From the IMG/VR virus record IMGVR_UViG_3300032224_001146, positions 1 through 64,000 of that record: DNA of 64,000 nucleotides; one strand, given 5' to 3'. The translations under genes and the position numbers were made by a program. Each line of letters begins with the position of its first letter. The first letter of the stretch is position 1. Under the pieces are notes generated by a model, which did not search any database, had not been told where the DNA came from, and saw only the letters and a program-made list of their open reading frames with translations. Positions 44,231 through 54,400 of the stretch are shown piece by piece. This DNA is from a virus.

Positions 44231-45223
44231 ATGGCAGAGTTATATGTAAATAGTAATGGAGTTTTGCGTCAAAAAATTTACTGGGCTGGAAAGCCTGTGG
44301 ATACTGACAATAACGTATCTGTTGCTGTTTACGATGTAACTGAAGACCCAGCCATTATTCCAGCACTTTCTCCAACAACATTGTTGGGAACATATACAGC
44401 ATCTAATTTAGAAACAGATAATGGAAACTACGAACTAGTTCTTCCATTCAATCTAACTTCTAGAAATAGAAAATTAAAGTTAATTTGGTCTTATGCTGTA
44501 AATGGAGAGGCTGGACAACAAACAACATTTGCTGATGTTGTAACTCCTTATGTTAATATTTCAGAAGCAATTGATGCTTTAAATTTTGGAGTTGATCCTT
44601 CAGATCCAGAATATAAGTCTTATGAAGAGCTTATGCGAGCAGAAGCATATGCAAGAAAGCTTATTGAAAATTATACATTTGATCAATTCTATCTTTATGA
44701 TGATGTACAAATTGTTTATGGGGCTGGAGATGACTCCATTGCCACCCTTTATAAGGTAAATCAAATTCATGAACTTTATGCAAATGATATTTTATTATTA
44801 GATAATCCAAACAATGTTAATAATATAGGGTATGATATTGTTCCAGCTTCAACTGGTTATGGAATTAAGATTGATAGAGGTTCATCTATTGTAAGAGATA
44901 ATACTGTGTATCTTGCCAATGGAATGGTTTCTCCTACAGTATATGATATGGGATTCCAAGGTTTCTTTCAAAAAGGTGTGGCTTACAGAATACAAGGAAG
45001 ATTTGGTTGGGATTATATTCCAGACGAAGTCAGCCTTGCAGCAATTGAATTAATGAAAGACTTTTTTAACAAAGATACTCAATGGAAGCACAAATACGTA
45101 AAGAATATTCAGACATTTGACTGGAATTTTGAGTATGACCCACAAGTTTATAGTGGAACAGGAAACTTTTATGCTGACAGCGTTCTTTCAAATTATGTTG
45201 TCAAGCAAATGTTGGTGATCTAA
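44231..45223 (+). CDS. Head-tail connector protein (330 aa)
   Basis: A 330-residue protein. The N-terminal ~110 residues have an Ig-like beta pattern (LRQKIYWAGKPVDTDNNVSV). The C-terminal part (~110-330) is mostly helical followed by strands: SYEELMRAEAYARKLIENYT, FDQFYLYDDVQIVYGAG and AAIELMKDFFNKDTQWKHKY, compatible with the gp6/adaptor class of HK97-like connectors that extend the portal. It sits first among the connector genes, coupled to the next by TAATG. Confidence 0.6.
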   Translation: MAELYVNSNGVLRQKIYWAGKPVDTDNNVSVAVYDVTEDPAIIPALSPTTLLGTYTASNLETDNGNYELVLPFNLTSRNRKLKLIWSYAVNGEAGQQTTFADVVTPYVNISEAIDALNFGVDPSDPEYKSYEELMRAEAYARKLIENYTFDQFYLYDDVQIVYGAGDDSIATLYKVNQIHELYANDILLLDNPNNVNNIGYDIVPASTGYGIKIDRGSSIVRDNTVYLANGMVSPTVYDMGFQGFFQKGVAYRIQGRFGWDYIPDEVSLAAIELMKDFFNKDTQWKHKYVKNIQTFDWNFEYDPQVYSGTGNFYADSVLSNYVVKQMLVI

Positions 45224-45651
45224 TGTTAACAGATTTGGTAGGAACAATCCTGTCAATGAAAGTTGACATCTATGTACAGCAAGATTCTCAAGATTCAGAT
45301 ACTGGTGCATTAAAAAAGAATTGGGTTTTAGACAGAACTGTTCAGTGTTTTGCAAAAGGAAATATTTCAAATTCTTCTACAGGGCGTGGTTCTGACAGAC
45401 AAAAATATGGCACACGTTATAGAGATGTAGAATCAATTTCAGTAAGAGTGGGAGAATTTATTTCTCACAGAGAAAAGCTTGTAAATATTAGAAGTCAAAA
45501 AGATGAGACACTTTGGTTTGAATTAAATTATCCAACTAGCACACCAACTGTTTTTGAAGTTGTTGGCAATACACCAATTATGGATCCATTTGGTTCAGTA
45601 CTTGGATACAATTTAATGTGTGCAAGATCGGAAAACCAAACAATTGATTAA
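45223..45651 (+). CDS. Head closure/stopper-like protein (142 aa)
   Basis: A 142-residue beta-rich protein, MLTDLVGTILSMKVDIYVQQ onwards, with SISVRVGEFISHREKLVNIR and TPTVFEVVGNTPIMDPFGSV. Size, beta content and position between the adaptor and the next connector fit the head-tail stopper class (gp16-like). It overlaps the next gene by 32 bases if that one starts at 45620. Confidence 0.6.
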   Translation: MLTDLVGTILSMKVDIYVQQDSQDSDTGALKKNWVLDRTVQCFAKGNISNSSTGRGSDRQKYGTRYRDVESISVRVGEFISHREKLVNIRSQKDETLWFELNYPTSTPTVFEVVGNTPIMDPFGSVLGYNLMCARSENQTID

Positions 45652-46435
45652 TAGCATTGCATCCCTAGATACAGCCTCACGAGGCTTAGAACGCCTTATG
45701 GTGGGCTCTAAGCAAAAGGGTGTCATAGATGATGGCGGGACAGTTCAAAAAATTTCTGCTGGCCTTTATTACCAAGCAAGAGTAATGGGTGCAATGGTTA
45801 CAGAAGAATGTATTGCTACTGGTTACACAAATAAAATATTTAATAAGATTAAATTTGATCTAGAAGAATTTATAGATATGCAAGCTAGATCAAGACCAAA
45901 GGCATTTCATCACGTATATGAGTGGGGTCAAACTGGTAAAAACACAGCAAGACTTTTTGATATTCATAGATCTGGCCAGTCAGGTTTTGATTTTGTTTTA
46001 GGATATGATTTTAAATTATCAAACACACCAGTTCCAGCAAAAGGAAAAAGTCCAAAAACTTATTTCTTTAAAAACAAAGCCTTTGTAATGGAAAATGGTC
46101 AACAAGTTACAGTAAGACCAAAAAATCCAGATACAAGCTTAACATTTAATATGGGCGGACAATACATAACTTTGGAACCTGGCAAGGCAGTAAAAATAAA
46201 TAATCCAGGCGGCAAAGAAGTAAAGTTATCTTTTGCTGGAGCATATACTAGATTTATGAATGGTCCTGTTGAAAATTCAATTGCAATGTCTGGAGCAAAA
46301 GATTCATTTAATTTAGTTGTTTCAAGATCAATGAAGTTGCCAGGAATTGTAAAAGCTAAGTCTTATTCTTATAATCCAGCATCTATTAAAAATGCAGCTC
46401 ATGCTGCTGTTCAATTGAATGGGAGAAACATGTGA
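45620..46435 (+). CDS. Neck/tail-connector protein (271 aa)
   Basis: A 271-residue protein with an N-terminal helix (SLDTASRGLERLMVGSKQKG), a helical core (NKIKFDLEEFIDMQARSRPK) and a beta-rich C-terminal half (GGQYITLEPGKAVKINNPGG). This fits a HK97gp10-like tail-connector with an extra domain. The start is uncertain: GTG at 45620 or TTG at 45644, both with weak ribosome binding sites. Confidence 0.55.
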   Translation: MQDRKTKQLINSIASLDTASRGLERLMVGSKQKGVIDDGGTVQKISAGLYYQARVMGAMVTEECIATGYTNKIFNKIKFDLEEFIDMQARSRPKAFHHVYEWGQTGKNTARLFDIHRSGQSGFDFVLGYDFKLSNTPVPAKGKSPKTYFFKNKAFVMENGQQVTVRPKNPDTSLTFNMGGQYITLEPGKAVKINNPGGKEVKLSFAGAYTRFMNGPVENSIAMSGAKDSFNLVVSRSMKLPGIVKAKSYSYNPASIKNAAHAAVQLNGRNM

Positions 46436-46944
46436 CTGCAAATTATAAAATAGACTCAGCAAATGAGATACGTAAGTTTTTATGGCATGAATTAACAATG
46501 AAGGGCTTGTTTAAAGAAACAGACTATTTTTCTGACAATGTAAATGAAACAATCATTCCTATCTTGCCAGTACAGCAAGTCCCAGAAATGAATCAATTCT
46601 TAAATGGTAAAAAACATATTATCTATGATAAAACCAGTATGAGTTATGAATCTAATTGGCTGGTCTGTACAGAGAAAATGCAGTTTACCCTGTATGCTAT
46701 TGATGTGGCAGAAATCAATGAAATGAGAAACTTTTTAATTGACCTTTTTAGAAGGTCTGATGAGTCAGCTAGAGATATTAATAATTTTATGGATAAAGAT
46801 AGCAAGCTTCGTTTTCATACTATTTATATGTCTGACATATCCCCCATTGCCCCATCTGAAGAAATACAAGGGTTCTTGGCTGCGGATGTAATATTAGACA
46901 TTAAATACTCAAGAGATGTAGATAGATCAGGAAGATTTGCTTAG
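46432..46944 (+). CDS. Tail completion/terminator-like protein (170 aa)
   Basis: A 170-residue protein, start at GTG 46432 in GTGA overlap with the previous stop and with GGGAG just upstream. It has an alpha/beta pattern with IPILPVQQVPEMNQFLNGKK and FTLYAIDVAEINEMRNFLID followed by a C-terminal beta hairpin, as in tail terminator proteins. It is the last gene before the tail tube promoter, the usual position of the tail-completion gene. Confidence 0.55.
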   Translation: MTANYKIDSANEIRKFLWHELTMKGLFKETDYFSDNVNETIIPILPVQQVPEMNQFLNGKKHIIYDKTSMSYESNWLVCTEKMQFTLYAIDVAEINEMRNFLIDLFRRSDESARDINNFMDKDSKLRFHTIYMSDISPIAPSEEIQGFLAADVILDIKYSRDVDRSGRFA

Positions 46945-46947
46945 TCC

Positions 46948-46976
46948 TTGCTTTATGAACTAATCAACTGTAAAAT
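46948..46976 (+). promoter_or_regulatory. Promoter of the tail tube gene
   Basis: TTGCTT (46948-46953), 17-base spacer, TAAAAT (46971-46976), then a ~70-base leader and AGGAGGTGG in front of the ATG at 47046. A strong separate promoter is expected for such a highly made protein. Confidence 0.7.
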
Positions 46977-47045
46977 TGGAGTTGAGGAAAGAGCCTAGCC
47001 AGCAGCCACTAAGAAAGTAACAGTTATTCCAGGAGGTGGAAATAA

Positions 47046-47687
47046 ATGGCATTTGAAGCAAAAAATATTATTGTCGGAGCAGCACCGCTGTTCTTGTCAA
47101 AGAAGGATTCAACAGAATCTACATACGCAACAGTGCTTCCAGAAGGATCAAACGTAACAGCTAATACATCAATTTATGACGCTGATACTCGTGAGCTTAA
47201 GGGAAACCTTGCAACAGCTTACGCAAACGTTGGATACACAAACAACGGTCTTCAAATTACTTACAACCCAACATACGGTTCAGTAACAGTAGATCAGCTT
47301 CTTGATACAGCAAAGCTGTTCAAGGAGTCAATGGAAGTTATGTTAGCAACTGAAATTACAGAAGCAACACTTGAGAACATTCTAAAGGTATTCGGACAGG
47401 GAGCTTCAACTCTCTCAGGCGATGCACTTGGTATGGAAGCAGGAGCTCTTGGACAAGAGCCTACAGAGCGTCAGCTAATTGCTGTCGGTCTTGCACCACG
47501 TTCAGCAGCTAACAAAAAGCGTGAAAGAGTTTATTATGGCCGTCGTGTACTTTCAGTACAACAGTCACAATTCACACTTGCACGTAACAATGCAACAGTA
47601 TTCCCAGTAACCTTCCGTCTTCTCCCAGATGCAGCATATGCAGGAGCAGAATACGGTAAGATTATTGACCGTCTAATCGAAGCATAA
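47046..47687 (+). CDS. Major tail tube protein (213 aa)
   Basis: A 213-residue beta-rich protein, MAFEAKNIIVGAAPLFLSKK onwards, with a repeated hydrophobic beta pattern (YANVGYTNNGLQITYNPTYG) and FPVTFRLLPDAAYAGAEYGK near the end. Size, position before the chaperone pair and tape measure, own strong promoter and ribosome binding site and terminator downstream all fit the tail tube protein that polymerises on the tape measure. The family is not proven by a single motif. Confidence 0.8.
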   Translation: MAFEAKNIIVGAAPLFLSKKDSTESTYATVLPEGSNVTANTSIYDADTRELKGNLATAYANVGYTNNGLQITYNPTYGSVTVDQLLDTAKLFKESMEVMLATEITEATLENILKVFGQGASTLSGDALGMEAGALGQEPTERQLIAVGLAPRSAANKKRERVYYGRRVLSVQQSQFTLARNNATVFPVTFRLLPDAAYAGAEYGKIIDRLIEA

Positions 47688-47720
47688 TTTACAATTTAAT
47701 AACAACTTAATATAGACAGT

Positions 47721-47741
47721 GGCCCCCAAACTCTGGGGGTC
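47721..47741 (+). terminator. Terminator after the tail tube gene
   Basis: GGCCCCCA (47721-47728) pairs with TGGGGGTC (47734-47741). The tail is only weakly T-rich (TCTGCATTTGG), so termination may be partial. Confidence 0.6.
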
Positions 47742-47748
47742 TCTGCAT

Positions 47749-47777
47749 TTGGTTTATCAATACACTTTTGATATAAT
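47749..47777 (+). promoter_or_regulatory. Promoter of the tail chaperone gene
   Basis: TTGGTT (47749-47754), 17-base spacer, TATAAT (47772-47777). The GGGGA ribosome binding site and TTG start at 47803 follow. Confidence 0.6.
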
Positions 47778-47802
47778 TAAAATAATCAGAACGGGGAATA
47801 AA

Positions 47803-48135
47803 TTGGCTACTACAGTCTATGACGTAGAAGAAATTGAATTACAAAACGGAAACAAGGTAAAGCTTAAGCCTTTATCAATTAAAGAACTTAGAAAGTTCAT
47901 GGTTGTCATTGCTAAGACAGGACAAGTATCAACAGAAGATGATACATTAAATATTTTGATTGAAGCTTGTGCAGTAGCATTAGAAAAGCAACTTCCTGAG
48001 CTTGTTGCAGATAGAGATGCATTTGAAGATGCACTTGATGTGCCTACAATCAACAGAATCCTAGAAATTTGTGGCGGGATTAATATGTCAGACCCAAACC
48101 AACTAGCGGCAACAGTTCTAGCTGGTCAGAACTAG
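47803..48135 (+). CDS. Tail assembly chaperone, unshifted product G (110 aa)
   Basis: A 110-residue protein starting MATTVYDVEEIELQNGNKVK at TTG 47803, preceded by GGGGA 7 bases upstream. The longer frame from 47719 reads through the terminator and is rejected. It contains LKPLSIKELRKFMVVIAKTG and CAVALEKQLPELVADRDAFE, the helical layout of lambda-gpG-type chaperones. It lies directly before the tape measure gene and contains the frameshift site. Confidence 0.8.
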   Translation: MATTVYDVEEIELQNGNKVKLKPLSIKELRKFMVVIAKTGQVSTEDDTLNILIEACAVALEKQLPELVADRDAFEDALDVPTINRILEICGGINMSDPNQLAATVLAGQN

Positions 48136-48467
48136 ATTTAGCCGCTTTAGAAGGACAGGCTTTTCTTTTAGGACATTGGAGGAACTTCGATGAACTTGAA
48201 GAAAACCTATCAATGCCAGAGCTTATACAAGTACTGAAAAGTATTAGTAAAAGAGAAGATGACAACAGAAAATTCCAAGCTTCATTGCAAGGAGTTGATC
48301 TAGGGGAGGAAGAAGTTGCCGATAGTAAAACCTCATCTTTCGAAGAGATTCGAATGAGAGCGTTAGGAATTAATGGATTACCAAATGATATCATTGGTCT
48401 TCAAGGCAACGCAGCTTCCGCAAAAGGTTTTGGAATAAATGAAGGTTTAGGTTATTCCGAAGAATAA
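47803..48467 (+). CDS. Tail assembly chaperone G-T, -1 frameshift product (221 aa)
   Basis: Joining 47803-48099 to 48099-48467 in the -1 frame gives a 221-residue fusion. The second frame is open from 48084 to its stop and reads SWSELDLAALEGQAFLLGHW, then RNFDELEENLSMPELIQVLK and a Gly/Ala-rich end ASAKGFGINEGLGYSEE. The ATG at 48213 in that frame is not the natural start, since the typical LDLAALEGQAF stretch lies upstream of it. G-T wraps the tape measure during tail assembly. Confidence 0.8.
48093..48099 (+). other. -1 ribosomal frameshift slippery site CCCAAAC
   Basis: C-CCA-AAC in the frame of the G gene, a canonical X-XXY-YYZ heptamer. Slipping one base back turns CCA-AAC into CCC-AAA and leads into the T frame before the TAG at 48133. 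Confidence 0.8.
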
Positions 48468-48470
48468 AAA

Positions 48471-51400
48471 ATGACAGAAAACATTAATACTCAGATCACC
48501 GCTAGTGCTGACTTCTCAAGTTTGATTGGTCAGATACATCAAGCGGTATCTCAACTTACATTATTACAGCAAAAGATTGGTGCATCCAATGTTGCTCTGA
48601 GTCAACAGATCGCTGCTAGTAATAATGCTTTTGCAAATACGCTTAAAAATAGCAATCAATTCAGCACACACTTTGTAACTCTCGCAAGTGATACTGAAAA
48701 GTTTGGAAAAGCTTTAGATAGCGGAAAATTAAAACTTAGAGATTACTACAACTCTTGGCAGCAATATCATCGCCAAGGTGCTAGCTTAATTAAAGATTTA
48801 GCTAAGCAGCAAGCAGCCATGCAAAATGCAATCATTCAACCAATGGGCAGAAATGGCCAAGGGCAAATGCAATTCAATGTTCACGTTCCAACGGGAATTG
48901 ACGAGCTTGCAAATAAAACAAGAATTGCAAAACAAGAAATGTCTATCCTTAATAAGGTTATGTCTGACGGGGCCACACAATTAATTAACTGGGGTAAGAA
49001 TACTCAGTGGGCAGGCCGCCAATTAACAGTAGGTTTAACAGTTCCAATGGCAGCATTTGGACAAGCTGCCGCACAATCATTTTTGCAGGTTGATGCAGAA
49101 CTTGTAAGACTTACAAAGGTTTATGGCGGACTTGCACAAACTTCACAAGCAGAACTTGGAAAAGTAAGATCTGACACAATTAAAACAGCTAAAGAACTTT
49201 CTGGTGCTTATGGAGTAAACTTTAAAGAGACTATTGCTCTAGCTGCAGATATTGCCGCAACTGGTAAGCAAGGCAATGAGCTTATGGGTTCATTAAAAGA
49301 AACAACAAGACTTTCTGTACTTGGTGAAGTAAGCAGACAAGATGCAATGAAAGCCACACTCGCTATTCAAAATGCATTCAAGCAAAATACAACAGAGCTT
49401 GGTCAATCAATTGATTTCCTTAACGCAGTTGAAAACCAAACTTCAACAACGCTACAAGATCTTGTAAATGCAATTCCTAAAGCTGGACCAGTTGTAAAAG
49501 GTCTAGGCGGAGATGTAAAAGATCTTGCATTGATGATGGTTGCAATGAAAGAAGGAGGAGTTGATGCTGCTTCTGCTGCAAATGGATTAAAGTCAGCACT
49601 TGGTTCTTTAATTAATCCAACAAAAAATGCAAAAACTTTATTTAGAGGTTTTGGAATTGACCTTCAAGGTATTGTAAATAATAATGCTGGACATGTAACA
49701 GAAACAATTTTAGCATTGCAAAATGCATTAGATAAACTAAATCCATTACAAAAACAACAAGCATTAGAAACTTTGTTTGGTAAATATCAGTTTGCAAGAA
49801 TGGGTGCGTTATTTGATAATCTTGGTAAAAAAGGCTCTCAGACATTACAGGTATTAGATTTAATGAAAGCAAGCACACAGGAGCTTGCAGGTGTAGCTAG
49901 TCGAGAATTAGCACAGCAAACAGAATCAGCTTCTGGTAAATACAAGAGAGCACTTGAATCTTTAAAAGCAGATCTAGCAACAGTTGGATCAGGATTTCTT
50001 GGAGTTTCTGCAAATCTTCTTAAAATTGCTGATGGAATTTTAAAAGCATTTAATGCACTTCCTGGCCCAGTAAAGAAATTTGTAACACTGTTGGCTGGAC
50101 TTACAGCAGTAGCAGGACCAATCATTATGCTTACTGGTGTATTCTCAAACTTCCTTGGCTATGTGATGAAAGGTTTTGCTGGTATCAGAGCATTCTTTAG
50201 TCATGCAGATAAATTTAAATTATTAACTCCAGAAATTGTTGCTGCAGATGAAGCAGCAATGATTATGGAAAAAACATTCTATTCAGATGCTGAAGCAGCA
50301 ATGGTATTAAAAAATGCTTTAACAGCACTTAAACTTGAGATGCGTCAAATTGCTGAAATGGCATCATCAAATACAATTACAGCAAAACCGCTTGTTCAAA
50401 ATATTAGTAATGCTACACATGGCGGAACAGTTCCAATTAATGGCTTAGACTTTGCTCATTATAATCCACAAGCAAGGTTATCTGAAGAAGATAGACTTAA
50501 GCAAACATTCCATACATCAATACCATTAGATCCAACAACTAATAAAAAAATTGGTGAAAATCCACAAATGATGGTTATGCCAGGAACTGGAATTCCAAAA
50601 GTTCAAGGACTTACCATGATTAATGGTGCAACAACTGGAGTAAATGCGGTTGAAGCAGCAAAGTGGAATACAATGATGACAACTATGGCTATGAGAACAA
50701 AAACTCAAATGGCTGAGGTAGAGAGAGTACTTGATACAACTGGTCAATTGCCAGCAGAATTTATGGCTGATTTTAATTTAATTTTACCTAAGATGCAAAA
50801 TATTGCAGCTACAGCTGCACAATCTTCTGCTCGTGTTGCACGTTCTGCAGAAGCTGGAATTTTAACAGTTGAAGAATCACAAAGAGCATTGCAGGCAATT
50901 AACGCAAAGATGATTGAAAGAATGAATGCACTTTCAATTGCATCTGGTGTTCCAATTGAAAGAATGACAATGGTTCCAGGAACAAACACACAGGTTGCTA
51001 CTGGAACAGCAGCAATGAAAAATCAAGATTACAACATGAGAAGTGTTACAAGAACTGGTGCTGGAAGAGTTGGCGGACTTACATCTAAGATTTCAAATGC
51101 ACTTAAGGTAGGCGTAAGAAGAATTAAGCTACAAGATGGAGCAGTTGGTATTGGTGGTATTCAAAAATATGCAGGTGGAGTTATTGGTGCAGGACTTACA
51201 TTAGGTCTTAAAGCAGCAAGAGCATTAAGTTTAGTTGGAGCAAGAGCAGGACAAAAAGCTTATAAATTTAAATCAGCATTTGGTGTATTTGGAAAAACAC
51301 TTCCAGGCCAAACTGCAGACTCAATTAACTTGCTTCTTAGAACTGGAAAAATGCCAGTTGGAGATTATGTAAGATCATTAATGTTAGCAGGAAGAGGAAG

Positions 51401-54400
51401 AGTTGCAGGCGGAACAGACTCATTTATTTCTGCATTAAAGCATAATGGAATTATTAGTGAATTAGATGAAGCATATTTACTTAATGATTTGTCTGACGCA
51501 TATCTTTCAAGAATTTCTAGACAAAAATTTATTGGTGATGCTAATAACCCGTATGCAGATGTATCAAATAAATTAATTGGACAAACTTTTGCTAATAGAC
51601 CAGAAATTTTAAATTTATGGAAACAGTTCTCAAGACAAGCTCCAGCAAGAACAAGTATTGGAAGAAGAAGTACAAACTGGAAAAATATTGTTCTTGATCA
51701 CAATGGTCAAAAAATTACTATTTCTGGAAAAGAATTTAAGGGATCAAAACAAGACAATAGCATATTCCTCCATGCAACTAATCAATCTGGATATGATAGA
51801 AAGATTGGTAGATATGCTGGTGGCATTACAAGACTTCCAGGTTACGGCGGCGGAGATGTAATACCAGCAATGCTTGAGCCAGGAGAATCAGTTGTAACAA
51901 AACAAGCTACATCAAAATATGCACCAGTTCTTCAAGCAATGAATCAAGGAACATTACCAGGATTTAAAATTGGTGTTGTTGGTGTTGGTAAAGCTGTTGC
52001 AGCAATGGGAATTGCTGAAGGAGGCAGAAGAATTGGAGAAAATATTGGCGGACCAATAGGATCTACTATTTCATTTGCATCACAATTATTTGGATATGGT
52101 GCAGGACTTTCAATGTTTTCTAGAGAGGGTGCTAAAGCTGGAAGAGTTGCTGGAATGTTTTCTAGTATCACAGCTAAGTTTCCTGGGCTATTTGCTAAAA
52201 CAGTATTTGGTTTAAGTAGATTTAACGTAGCCCTTGCAGTTGGAATACCAGCCTTAACTTACGGAATTAATAAATATAAAGAATATCAAGAAAATCAAAG
52301 ATTAACAGCTTTAGGTTATGGATTAACAGCAGATGCTGCTAAAAAAGCTGGACTTAGATATACAGATTTTAATGGCAAGATGAAAGATGCTATTGCTAAT
52401 GCACAGCTGATGAAAGAAAAAAATCATTTAATTTACGAATCAATGACTCAATCTAATACTCCACTTAAAATTACAATTGAAGAATATAAGAAGCTAAAAG
52501 AAACAGTTTCAAAAACAATGCCAGACTACATAAAGCTTGTAAATATTACAAACTCAAAAGATGTAGGATCACTTGCTGTTCAATTAAAAGCACAATTCAT
52601 AAGTGCTGGAAAATCTGCAGAAGATGCAACCAAGATGGTTTATGCTTTAATTGCTGCATCAAATAAATCTGCAATGGCTGGGAAAGCAATAGGATCTCAA
52701 GACTTTGCTGGAGTTACAGATGCACAAACAGCTTCTGTTCAAACAGTAAAAACATTTGCAACTTCTACTAAACTTTCAAATGGTAAAGCTCAAACACAGG
52801 CATTTATGACTGCATTGCAAGGTATTGATGCTGCAATACTAGACATTGAAGCAAATGCTAAGAAGATGGGCAAGCCAGTAGATGCCGCAGCCGTACAGTT
52901 TGAAGCAATCAATAAGGGTGCTGGAAAAAGTGTAACTCTTACTAAATCAATGATTGATAACCTTAAAAATGAAAACCCAGAGCTTGCAAAAATTCTTAAT
53001 ACATCAGACAATATTCAATCAGCATGGGCAAAGTATAAGCTCCTTATTGGTGGATCAACCGCAGACCTTGTAACCTTAACTGGACAAGCAGCAATTGCAT
53101 TACAAACAATGGATGCAGCAATTGAAAAATCTGTTGTATCAGGTTTAGGTGCATCTGGCGGGATGTTGGAAAAAACAAATGCTAGATTAAAAACTCTTTA
53201 TGATGATAAAGCTAAATATGAAAAGCAAGCTGCAGGGCAATCTGCAAAAGCACAAATTGATTCTAAAGCTCAATTAAAATCACTTAATGATCAAATTGAT
53301 AAAATCAATAAAAAGGCAGAAGCAGAAAAGAAAGCACTTGAAGATAAAGCAGCAGCTGAAGACATTGTTCTTCAAATTCAACAAAAAAGATTGGAATATC
53401 AAAATGCAATTGCTACAGGCAATATGCAAGCAGCTGCTCAAGCACAACTTGAGGTAGACAGATTACAAAAACAACAACAACTTACAGCTGGCGTAAATGC
53501 AATTGAAGAAAAAAGGCAAAAAGATGTTGCACCACTACAAGCCCAGATAGATGCATTAAATGCAGCACAAGATAAATTAGCTAACTCAGCAACCCTTGCT
53601 TCAGATGCTCTTAATAAAACAAATAAAGAAATTGCAGATTTAGAAACCAAAGCATCTTTGGTAACAGCAGCATTTACAAGATTAGAAAAAGGTCTTAATG
53701 AGCAAGGCGATGCATATAAAAAGACACAAACCTACAAAGACGATATTGCAGCATTGGCTAAAGCAATTGCAGACGGAAAGTTTGCAACACCTGGAATCTC
53801 AGATACAAAGACTGTATATAGTGGAGCTTATCCAACAACTGTAAAAAAGACTCCAGCAGAAATGGCAGAAGAATATTTAAATTCTGCACGTAAGGGTCTT
53901 GAAGCTGGAATATCTGCAAATACAGTTTACTTGAATGCAAAAGCTGTTTTGGATGCAGATAAAAAAGCATCTGGAACTCAATATACAACTTCAGAATTAT
54001 TTAAAAAGCAGTCCTATACTCTTACTGGAGAAGGACAAGATGCAATGTATGACAAAGGCGGAACAATTAAACAACAGGTCAGAACATCTTTGCTTTCACA
54101 AAATGATGGAAAGAATTTTAAGATTGGTGATAGATTTACAGTCAATGGACATACATATGGAGTTAAAAAAGGTTCACTATTTAATAATACATATGGAATG
54201 CAAATTGTTGAAATTGATATGGCAAATAAAGCAGATGGAGGAATCATCCGTGGACCAGGAACTGGAACATCAGACTCTATTCCAACAATGCTTTCAAATG
54301 GCGAATATGTAATTAAGGCAAGCTCAGTAAAATCAATTGGTGTACCAGCACTTGATAACTTAAATAAAATGGCATCAGGCGGACTTGTTGCTAGATATGA

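Noticed and set aside
47719-47802. A longer start of the tail chaperone at GTG 47719
   Set aside because: It would read through the terminator stem and the promoter. TTG 47803 has a ribosome binding site at the right distance and matches the usual length of such proteins.
48213-48467. An independent 84-residue gene starting at ATG 48213
   Set aside because: The same frame is open and protein-like for 43 codons upstream back to a slippery heptamer, and the ATG has no ribosome binding site, so it is the 3' half of a frameshifted gene.
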